Positions 33,101 through 45,100 of a stretch of 64,000 nt of DNA are shown in pieces. The stretch lies in assembly GCF_015706575.1 (NCBI RefSeq), contig NW_024037067.1, positions 5,208,884-5,272,883 of the forward strand. The letters run 5' to 3'. The translations under genes were made by a program, and so were the position numbers. Every line of letters begins with the position of its first letter. Within the stretch, counting starts at the first letter, position 1. The DNA is from Patiria miniata (taxonomy: Eukaryota > Echinodermata > Asteroidea > Valvatida > Asterinidae). Under the pieces are notes generated by a model. It had not been told where the DNA came from. It was given only the letters and a program-made list of their open reading frames with translations, and ran no database searches.

Positions 33101-36100
33101 TTTTTAATAACTGTAGTACACCAAAAATCAGGTTGAGTACGTCCGACACCACTGGTGTTAATTTAGCCAATTTTTACCACAGCAAAAAAAAAGTTGGACT
33201 TTTTGAAATCATTGCAGTGACTAAATGATACATTTGATAAGAATTAAAGTCCTCTTTATAGATATAACTTTCCTCAGGCACACTATTGAATTGCCCAAAA
33301 TGTACCTACTGTACGTCCAATACTAGCTGTGCCGTGGAACTGCCCTTAACAGAGCTGCCATCTCTCCCTGATTCTGCAGAAAGTTTCCTGAAAATAAACC
33401 AGTCTTTCCATTATCTGACGAACAAAATTTGAAAATGTTATGGAAACTGATTATGGAAACTTTTCCCTATTATGTTACATGTAATTCTAATTATGGCCTA
33501 TCTCCTTGATTGTTGATCAAATCTCCCCGCTGATTGCAAGATGCAAATTGGCAGCTCTTTCATAAGCATATTGCTCCTGAGAGGATCACTAGTGCCTGTT
33601 ACTTACAGCAGGCTTCCTTGAACAACAGATGCTAGCTCCCACAGCAATGATTTAACGCATATTTGCCTCTACAATACGCATATATAGACAAGGGATGCAA
33701 TTATATGTGGTCCAATCCAGAGGGACTCAATCAAAATTAGACACGTAGAAACACTGTCATCTGTTCCTCAATTTTAATGACAACTTTCCCTGACACTAAA
33801 ACCTAGAGGATCAGTCAGAGGACATACAGAGAGAAACATTTTGGAGACCTTTAGTTTAGAACCAGCCTATCCTATCCGGTGCCCTCCTCTGACAGAGGGT
33901 GGTGGCAGCCAACTTTGCCATACGTCTCCAGGATGGGCGATCTTTGACACGTCCCACAACTGTGTGGATGCTGAGTCCAGTCCAGTCTTTGATGTTGTCT
34001 CCCCAGGTTGCTTTGGGTCGGCCTCTTGATCTAGTTTCCCCTCCACTTTGCCTTCTAGAATTGTTGCTCCTAGCTCGCAGCACTTCCCCTGGCCAGATGT
34101 CCGAAGTGGTAGAGCTTCCTCCGGCGAAACTTTGAGAAGTTCTTTGGGTAGAATCTCGGCTAGAATCGATTCATTTGTCCTCTTGTCTGTCCATATCACT
34201 TGCAAGATACGGCGGTAGCACCACATCTCAAAGGAGTTTATTCTACAGGTTGGAACTTTGGACACCCTCTCAAGTGGTACTAACTTCTTTTAAAGATTTT
34301 TTTCCCAGGTTTTCTTATGATACCATACCGGTGTTATCTGATTCAACACTTTTCATGCAGACAATCCTGATTTTAAAAAAAGTTCTGATAAGAAAAATAT
34401 CAGTGACTTTAAAACTTATTTCTGACTGTAATATTTTGCATCCTGTTTTCCACTTCACTGGTAAAAAAAAAAAACCTCAAGCGACACTTTTTCGATATCT
34501 TTGTCCGTATCACTGCTCCCTCCAGTTCAACTTTCCAAGAGGAGATCACTAATCAGCCCTGAAAATGTCATCGACATCTCCTGGTCTTAACATTTTTCTT
34601 TAACTATATATCCGATCCACTGACTTGCCCCCGGAAAGCAGATTATGTTTCGGTTCTCGTCGTCGGCCCACTCAGTGAGTTGCTAGTGTCATGTATCACA
34701 TTAACGTGGGGAAATGTTATCATGTTTCACTTGATATTTTGAATGTGAAGATTCCCCCCCCCTTTTTTATAAGAAGATATTTTTTTTATTGTATCTTGAT
34801 TTAAAAAAAAAATGTAACCTCAGATTGTCTGGTCAAAGCCGTTGGTAATTGATGTCACAGTCTTAAATGATTCTCTCGGGTCCAGCAGATTAGTAAAAAA
34901 AAGTTTCTTAGTAACATTGCAAGTCTCTTGATACTTTCTGTATTTCCTCCAGTACCTACGATTAATCATGGACCGTTTGAACATAGAGCTAGGAGCCAGG
35001 GTACTAGCTCTGTGGTTTGAATGCGATCGTGTTCGGTTATGACGACTTGTCTGTCCATCTTGCCCTGGGATTTTTACAAGTGCATAACAAATAACATGTT
35101 TTCTTTGATGTGACAGTAACAACTGGCGACATTTTTTAACAGTGTCTGGAAGCAATCTGTATCTAGGGGGGAAAAATCGCCTGAACGTAAATAAGGCTTT
35201 CAGTTTTTCATGAGTCGGATATTAGCTTAATCCTATTAAATTCTAATTTTGTGAAAATGTTTTGACCAAAGTGCATGCAGAAGACCGGTGATTCAACATC
35301 CCCCTTCCAGAAACGATCTGTTTTGTTTCTGTCAAGGAGAAAACTGACTCTTAAAAATAAGTTGGTAGCATTTAGGAGCCTGCACCTGACAAGTGGCACT
35401 TTCATTTATTTCTGGGGGTTTTTCCGAGATATTTTTGATACTCTTTTGTTTGGTACGATTTCAGAAGTTTCACTTACTTGTACAAGTGCCTGTACATTTT
35501 CAAATCAGCAAAATCAGCACTGGACAAAGATAATTTTTATTTGGTAAAAAATCTTTAAATTTGGGACCCTTAAATATTACCGTTCTCAGAGATTCTGGAT
35601 TTCGGAATAGGGTTCCGAGGGCTTAGCATGTAAAAGTTAAATGGCTCCAACAAAAGTGTGTGCCTTTTATTCTGACAAATGGTATTTAATCAGACTTGCT
35701 GCAATATTGTCAAGACATGCTTGATCTGTAGAGTTATTGCGGGGGTTAAATTCGGAAGAAAGATGTAAAAACAAGCCACTAACAGATACAAAGAACCTTG
35801 TTTACAGAAATCTCGTATCCACCACATTTTTTCTTCATTTCCCTTCCCTGCCCTTTTAGCCTAGTCTATGTAATAGACCATGATGGCGTACGCCATGGTC
35901 TATGATAATTATGTGAGCAGATTCGCTGATTAATTAGGCAAGACCCCGCCTCTTGACCTCCTACATGTAGATTTTGACCAATCAGCGGGCGCTTTCTATA
36001 TTGGGTCTTCGGTTATTCACCCGTTGCGCGTCATAGACAATGGATAAAAAAAAACATGTCACGCGCTCTGTATCATGTTACGCGTTATGGGCCGGTTGTT

Positions 36101-39100
36101 GTATTACAAAACACTGCGTTCGAATTGACCAATCAAACCATTAAGTCATGATTTGGGAATGAAATGACGTCACGATTTAGTAAAGTCGACACCGATTGGC
36201 TGGCGCGCGGCTTGCGGCATGTCTAGACATATCAGACGTTATACAGGAGTTAGCTCCTTGGATAACGGGTGATACTCAGACTACCCTAAGCCCATATCTG
36301 ACCAAAAAAATCAGATCTGATTTTAATAAAAATAGAAAGATACACGGCTAAAAAATGGAAAGGGTTCATTTTGTCAATATTGTTTACATGTACGTCCATC
36401 TCAAAGTTAAGCCCTTTCAAATTCACACAGTTTTCTTCCAACACGATTTGAACACTCAATAGCTTTTTCATCAAGGCCAGATTTCGTCGGGTGAAAATGT
36501 GATCTTGTATACATTTATGTACTTCATTCTTCCAGCCAGTGACTGGTCAACATGTGGGCTTGTACTAGGCCACACGTGCGTACGTAGGCAGATGATAATC
36601 TGTTATCGGGGTATAACTTGCTTCTCCCCACCAGCCGGCGCCTATTTGTTCAAATTTTGCGCGAGGAGACCGAGCAAATTGACACTGACGCTCGTTTTGG
36701 CCGGGGTAAAAGCGCTGTGTCATCAGTAGAGAGGAGATTGGCCCTTTTATCAGATCCACTTTCTATGTATTCAAGAAGATTCAAGGGGAAGGCACTGTGG
36801 ATTTTTTTGTAACTCGGAAACAAGTCGCAGGCCACACGTACATCTATCACATTTGTTTTTCACTTTGGATCTGTTTTTGGATGAGCAGTTGAAAAGGTTA
36901 AGAGCATTATGACGGATTAGTGTTTAACACTATGGCCGTACGGCAAGATGTAAAGCGCAGTGTAGGGAAGATTTTTATATGCTTGTATACAACCTAAGAG
37001 GGAGAATACCCGGCAATCAGTCGGAAAATGTGTTCCTGTTTTTCACGCCTCAATCATGCCAAGGGCGGATCAAGAACACAATTCTTTTTTTGGGGGGGGG
37101 GGCAAAAATTTGGTCCCCAAAAAGTGTGTCCAAAAAAAGAAAAAATAACAGCGTGGGGATCGGGCCCCGCTTAAAGGGAATATACAACATTTGCAAACAT
37201 CGAAAAATAAAACTACCCAGTTTTTACGAAATACCTAAATAGGATGTTGGTAAATGACAGTCTAAAGCATCCTGTAAAATTATGGCACCTGGTGTGAAGT
37301 CATTTTCAAGAAAATGGTATTTTTGTATTTTGTAAGTTTCCAGCGGTGGTCGGCCGACCACCGTTGGAAAAACCTAACTATTTTTCAAGTACTGCTCCAA
37401 ATTTACCATTAATTCAGTCCAAATTTTGTTTGCTAGTGGTTACATGTTCATAAACGGGTGCAGGCCAGCTAGACTGGTACCTTTACCTTACAATTTTCCA
37501 GCATCAGTAAATTGATCCATTTTATATTTAGTGGAGTCAGGGAACCAGACTACTTGAACAGTTTTGTTTTTCTTGGTTTTTCCAGCATTTTCGAACACAA
37601 AACTTCAAACATGTCAGTGTAACAATATTTGATCTATTATACTAACCCCTGAAATAGTTCATTTCTGAAAATTCCAGCAAAAGCCAATGATGTACATTCC
37701 CTTTAAGGGTCCCGACTTTTTTTGGATTCTAGATGCTCTGTGGTGCGATATGAGGCAATTTCTGACTACTTTAACCAATGTTTTTTTAGGAAAAGATGGT
37801 GGTTTACTTAGTGCCTGCCATAAGTGCAAAGTTACCTTAAAAAAAAAAAAAAATATTCGGGTTTTTTTTTTTGGGGGGGGGGGAGCATGGCCCCCTTTGC
37901 GCCCCCTCCCCTGATCCGCCCTTGAGAATCATGCTGGGTATTGCTGTCAATTTCATGTCTTTCGTACGCCAGCACTTTGTATCAGTACCAGGTACCCAAG
38001 TACCCGACCACTGGTGTCAGGAACCGGTTTCAGATAAATTTGCGTATCGTGTACCCGTATAACCAACGTATAAAATTAATCAGTAACTTCTCAGACAAAT
38101 GAAAAAGAAAGGTTTGAATGTCATCCGTGGGGAATTTTCAAAGTGAAAAACATTAAACAGTTTTAATTACTTGTTTTCTGAGTATTGCACTTTTTGTCAT
38201 GCTCTGCACGTTGAGCACAAAAAAAATATTAAGCAGAAAACAAAGCCAGCGTCTTGGCAAGATAAAATCCTCTCAACTTGAGAGAGAGCCTTGTTTTTAT
38301 GTGAATAGCCCAACAAAAAAAAAAACAATTATTTTGATAACATGCATTGGTTGTGTGTTAAACAAGCCTGGAGTGAGCAAAAGTATAAACAACCGAATTA
38401 AGTTAACCAATGATTGAAATAGATCGTTTCTTTCCATTTGCAGAGGATTCAGTCCTAATCTTCCCCACGCAAAATGCCAATTGCCAATGGACGTTTCCTT
38501 CTTTTACATGTAATCAGAGATTCAGTGACTTTATTTAAGATCAAGCCGGGCATACTCTAGGGTCTCATGGGTACTTTCCTGAGAACGGCGGGCTCGAAAT
38601 TCAACATTTATTTCTACAAAAACATGTTGATGCAGGGGGATTCAATCCCATCTTCTCAGAGAGAGGGAGAGAGAGGGGGAGAGTGAAAATACATGTAGGT
38701 CTATTTACATATTTGGAGCATAATTGAAAGGACCGTCGCCTAAACTGGCAATGCTGTATATCCTTGGAATTGAACCGAGCAAATGCAAGTAATGAGACAG
38801 TATTCCTAATTGTGATGCATCGAAAAATTAAAATCCCCCAAAGTAAAGTTCAAGCAGTTTTACAGCCTAATTGTGTTTTTTTTATTGGACTAAACAATGC
38901 TGACAGAACGTACGAAAGATGTTAGGACAAAAAAAAAGTCCTACTTCCGGTCTACCCTATTTGGACGGCACTTACCCTAATTTCTTTTTTGAAAAATGAG
39001 AAAAAAACCCGAAAACCATCAGTCACTACCTTTTACCCTTTACTACACGTAGACACCTCCATATGATTCTACACAAATAAAATTGCACCATTGTAAATGG

Positions 39101-42100
39101 GAGCAATACAAGTAATGTCACGTGATGTGAAATCCACGAATCAAATTACAAGGATCTGTATGTCAGTTATATAATGTGCCATAAGTTACAAAGTGCCCAT
39201 GTTCTCCCAAAGTTCTTACTTAAAGTTTGTATCGTCCGTTCTCATCTGTTCAATATTTATTTAATGATCAGATAGGTAGTGACGGATGAAGGTGTTGATC
39301 TCTCCGCTGGAGGTTAGCATTAAGCATTTGTAGAACTCATCAAATAATGGACTGCCTTAGAGCAAAGTTTAAGTCTTTAAGTGGCTTTTATCCTCTTGTG
39401 CAGTGTGTTATCGAGGTACGTAAATATGTACGTAATGGTGTCACAGTACAGTGGCTCATGGTTTTTTCTGTGTTAAAAAGTAAGTGATGAGTGTTAGGAT
39501 TCTCGATACCTGTTAGAGGAGCCCGGCAAGACTGGCCAGTCAGTTTCAAACTTCTACCAAGTCTAATGTGCAAATGTAACCGTGAAAACTGACACAAATG
39601 GGGAACTCGCACTAAATAGACTCTATGGGCATTAACTAACGAAATTAAACTAAACTCAGGATCTTTGAATGGAAAAGTCGCGAGGAAATTGAATTAATAG
39701 AGACACAGCCACAAATTCTAGATTTCAAATCAAAAAGGACCAAAAAGAATGTATCCACAAAAACTTTAAACCGAAAACCAGCAACTAAAAGCAAAGAATA
39801 AAACCATGTATAGCCAGGGATCACGCCCAAAGTCAGGATGCTAGCAACATTAGCAATGCTGCAAACCCGGAAAATAGCAAACGGGGGTGATTCAAAGAGG
39901 ATACAGCGAAGTGAACCAGGGCATTTACCATTACACAAATCCCTGTTGAGCAAGCCATCTTCGTGGAAGACTTGGACATTCTGTATGTGTCTCAATGTAT
40001 GTTACCACCTGGGAGATATGGCATTAAGTGGGAATCTGTGACACTGAATTAGAAGCGTAGAAATGATACTGTATAATTTAGAGTAAGGAGCCGTAGATAA
40101 GCCAGCTGTAGCATCCCCCAAGCATTTGCCTCCCTGGTGTCTTGCAATGTGACTCTGAGTATGACAACCTCAGGAACAAGACCTTATGAAACCATAAGCC
40201 CCTTAAGGTTTGACTTGTTTTTTGTTCATCTGCCAAGTTTTAAACCTTTCCCGTGAATGTGTCTTGCAATGTGACTCTGAGTATGACAATCTTAGGAACA
40301 AGACCTTATGAAACCATAAGCCCAGTTGGACTTTCATCGTTTTTGTTCATCTGCCAAGTATTAAACCTTTCCCGTGAATGCTGTCATGCCTTGAAGAGGA
40401 ATGACAACCTCAGAAACAAGACCTTTTGGAACCATAAGCCCCTTAAGGGTTGACTTGTTTTTGTTCATCTGCCAAGTTTTAAACCTTTCCCGTGAATGGT
40501 GTCATTCCTTGAGGAGGGTGTAGAGCATTACAGTTCTTCTACCGTGGGCACAGTGACCGGAAGATATCCCATTTGTACGGACACTTGCCTTTAGGCTTTT
40601 CATTCGAGAGATAACGAATGGTTTTGTCTATGTATAATAACAGAAACAAGCTTCCATCTATGGGGAAATTTAAGTTGAGATTTGCAAGCACAATGTTTGT
40701 ATTGGATTTGTTCATGCGGCAGATTTTAGTTCGAAGTCAACATATCAGTTTGATGGATGCATGTGGCACGGGGGAGTCAGATGAGCGCAGTGGCGCAAAA
40801 TGGAAGTTAATGCCATCGTGGAGAGGTGATTTATCATGCTCACCTGGAATGACGTCATCGCTTACTTGTGTATCAATGCGCGAACAGGTATCCCACAATA
40901 GTTCCAGATTTCCAGTCATGCACAAACACAGGAAATGACAAGGGACAGTGAAGTTATTAGTTCAGCACACTTTCCCTTGTCATTTACCTGACAAGCGATT
41001 GAAAGCAGAATTGCTGCGTTGTTTTTACTGTGTTTTATTTGTGTAGTGTGTGAGACATTACTCCCTCGCCGGGCGTGCATCCGCATTCATGACTTCATGA
41101 ACTCATGTTTCAAAACATCCTTGTCATCTTGTGTCCATAGTGTAGAGACCTATGACAAGCCTGAATTCAAGCCCTGTCTGTTTCTCAATCCACCGGGGCC
41201 ACAATTCACAGCACAAGTACTGAGAGCTTAATACTTACAACCAAGAATGGCGTGCCATTGGCGTCGGAAATTCTGGTTCTTGGGGCTTGGCTTCCTCGAC
41301 AACTCTGATCACATCTCCCTCGGCGCAACCCGGTACTTCGCAATGGGAATTCGAGGTGTGTTGTGAATACAATATTTTCACTCCCATCGAAGAAAAGAAA
41401 AAGTTTTCAAATCATATTTTCTCATCAATTCTTAGTATAGTGAGACACACACAATTTACAAAGGAACTGGGTTGAATTTAAACCTGACTTGTCATCGGTG
41501 GCTCCCTCTGCCAATGGCAACAAAGGTCAGTGATGAAATTGCAGCCTTCAATCTAGACTAATCTGCAGATGACTTCTGTTGGTGGCCCAGTTTGAATAAA
41601 ATCAATCATTCCGTCAATTTCAGAGTAATCTAATTATCCCCAAGGCACGGAAGTCTGGCTTTTTGTGTGTTTGCTGATATTACCGGTATCTCCTTGTCCA
41701 TCTAAGAATTTCATTTGAGGATCCAAACGACATCAGTGGGAGGCGTAGGTTGATGAAAGATTTGACTTAATACAGGTCATGAAATACGTATTTCTGATAC
41801 CGAAACTGTATCATCATCTGTTTGTAAATATATTGTCCAATGTAGAAGCTACGCGACCTGTTTTGCAGTGTGAGACCTGCTCTCACGAAACCCGGACAAA
41901 GTGTGTAGTTCTTCTTTTCGCACAAAGGGAATGTGAAGTCATATTGGGGTGGAGCTGAGCAGTTTGAAGTTTGAGCTTTTCTGAATCAGTAAATCTACAA
42001 CCTTTCAAAATAATCCATCAAGCAGAAGTGTGTTTTATTGTGATCAATTTAGCAAAACAATATGTAGAAATGTCTACAGAAGGCATTTCAATACGTGTGT

Positions 42101-45100
42101 TTATCTCATAAAATTGGGTTGTTAGGGTTTTATCACATAATTCTTTCTCAGTTCCTTTGAAATTATATATCATTTTGAAGCTGAAAACCTAGGAAATTTG
42201 AAAATGCCGAAACCTAAAAACAAGGAACTTTTGTCAACGGGGTTTTGCGGGAGCAGTCTCTTAAATGGCACCATGAGTGTCACTGAGTGATGGAGCTGTT
42301 GCACTTCATAAGATACGATACCACTATTATTATAAATGGGGATTGTGGAAATGTATTTATGATCGTATTGCTTGCTTGTGAAATATTGTTTTGGATAATT
42401 TTAAAAACCATCAATATATCTTACTAGATCCCCATTTGTCAAACTATCATCCTTTTTTTTTAAGGGGTCCCCCGGCATCGCCCACCCTAGCCTTTTCTTG
42501 GGCATTGGACCCTTGATACTACAAAGGGGTCCTTACTCTTTGATAGGGATTGGAAATGCCAGTTTGCTTGTGGGATATACTTGCTAGAGCACTTCCCTTT
42601 TTATATGCAACATAAATGGCATACTGTAGGCCTACCTGTCAAAAGAATTGTACTTTACATGTATTTTCATGGAGTTCTCAGTACCTTATCCCCCACTCAG
42701 GGGACACTGTAGATGGGCAATGGCATTACCTGGTGAGCAGCTTTATGATATCGACATTCCATTCCAGGAAAAAGAAATGTTCTCAAGACATTGCATGCCA
42801 AGGAAACTGGATAGAAATAGCAGCCTTGATGAGCCATACCAACTCAAGGCAGAATTGTCTTAAAGGTGAAAAAAAGTCTGGACAATTTTCCCATATTGTC
42901 TACCTATGATTTATTGTTTAATCTGGTACTGGTATATTAATGCATTAAGAACAACATATTGGCCAGGCACCACATTGTGAATAACAGTGTTGGAGCAAAG
43001 GCTTTGACCCTCAAGGCCAAGGCCAAGGCCAAGTCTTTGACCCTCAAGGCCAAGGCCAAGGCTAAGGCTTTGACCCTCAAGCCTCGAGGCCAAGGCCAAG
43101 GCTTAACCCTCAAGGCCAAGGCCAAGGCCCTGTTTTATGAAATGACCACTGATATAGAACTAATTATAGTCACATGAGTGACACATCATCACGTAAGGGC
43201 GGATCCAGAACACAATTTGGGGGGGGGGGGCAAAGAAATTTTGGTCCCCCCCCAAAAAAGTGGGTCAAAAAATTACGGCTTGGGCTTCGGGGCCCGCTTA
43301 AGGGCCCCGAAAAATTGTTGGATTCGAGATGCTCTGTGGTGCGATTTGAGGCAATTTCTGACCATTTTAACCAATGTTTTTTTAGGAAAAGATGGTGGTG
43401 TACTCATTGCCTGCCTTTATTACGACATCATATAAAAAAAAAATGGTTTCGGTTTTTTTTTGTGGGGGGGGGGGCATGGCCCCTTTTGGCCCCCCTGGAT
43501 CCGCCCTTATCATCACGAATTGCTTGTTACGAAGAACAACATTTCTTTAATTGCAATCAACATGCTCGCATAGGCCTACACCGTTTTATGACTGCACTGT
43601 ATCTATTAAAGTATAAATTCAGGTCTTCAATATGGTTTAACTAAACAAAATTATGATTTACTTCTATATTGACACACAATTCTCCCAAGTGTAACAAATG
43701 GGAGATCCAAGAAACTGATTTGGGAAATCTTTATTTGCTGGCCCAACATGGTCAGAAATATCAGCATTATCTAAAACAGATACATGCAAATCTTTAGCAC
43801 TTATCAGGGAGACATATACAACCAATCAGATCTATTCCATAGTTATATGCAATTAAAGTGATCATCTCATTAGCCCCACAAGTGTACAGAATATTTTTGC
43901 AGCAAATCTACTACAATGGTAACAAAATGTGATGCTACAATAAAGTGGAAGTGTGCCCAACACACAAATCTACAGGATGCTTCCTTCCTCCATGGTAATA
44001 CGATTAAAATGGTAACAGCAAAATTTCAAACAGATTTATCTGGAAAATGCAAAAATCTATGGGCCTTGAAGAGCCTTGACTCAAAATTGCAAGGCCCTGA
44101 ACCCTCAAGGCCAAGGCCAAGGCCAAGGCTTTTGCCCTCAAGCCTCGAGGCCAAGTCCAAGGCCCTAAAATCCAGCCTTAAGGCAGCCTTAAGGCCAAGG
44201 CCCAGCATCAAGGCACTACATCACTGGTGAATAATTGAGATGCTGTAATTAATGGTCTGCCTCGTTGGGTCGTATCGATAGTTATGGTTTATTTACGCTG
44301 ATTTCTCACCCTCTGTCAGGTCAGGTCAGAACAAATTTGCAGTCTCATCAAACTAAAACTTTGAGAACGCACAGAAATGCTAACTTAATGTTCATATTTC
44401 AAGGTGTACATCATGGAAAGTATAGGCGGGTCGTGCGGTTGAAACAAAATGATATGATGATTAGGTGTCATTCTGAGAGAAACGAGCATGAAGTGCTTTG
44501 AATTCTGTGTTGCACTCTTGTCAAATTTTGTACAGTGGCCACTGGTTCTTTTTTCTAACAGTCACCAATGCTCATCAAAAAGAATGGTGTACCAGTAGCT
44601 AACGACAATTGAGAGTACTGATTTCCTTTGTATTATACTAGTAGTTCAAACCATCTGTACAAATGAACGTGTATTAAATGTTGATGACTGTCTAGGAAGC
44701 AAAGTTCAGAACACTGAAGTAGTAGTTAAAAAGTACTAAGTAGGTTATTCCTGTCAAAAGTGGGTTTCCTTCTTTTTGCACCACTCTGAAGTTGTCTGCA
44801 AATGCATGTGTCTGTCGGCAACAATGATGTAATGAAGAGTCAAGAGTGCCACACACTGTCCTGTGGTATGTCCATGATCGTCTCTTTTGAACATCACCTC
44901 AAATAGTCAAATGGTGTCGACAGCTGTTTGATTTTATGAAAGCCGGCTGACAATAGACCTTTATCACGCTGCCACCATTTCAGTCATCCCCTGTATCCAA
45001 TAACAGTACTGAATGATAAATGATTTTGTGCAAAAAAAAATCTATTTTTCCTTCCAGCCTCGTTCTTGGTTACGTTGATTTGAATAGGAAAAAAATCAAG

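Noticed and set aside
39645..39995. Minus-strand ORF with a GPCR-like helix (SIANVASILTLGVIPGYTW)
   Set aside because: It resembles a third transmembrane helix of rhodopsin-type receptors but lacks the DRY motif and any neighbouring helices. Too short and compositionally ordinary to call even a pseudogene.
42911..43177. Overlapping ORFs rich in Lys/Ala or Leu/Gly
   Set aside because: All are translations of the AAGGCC array of the hAT element, readable in several frames on both strands.
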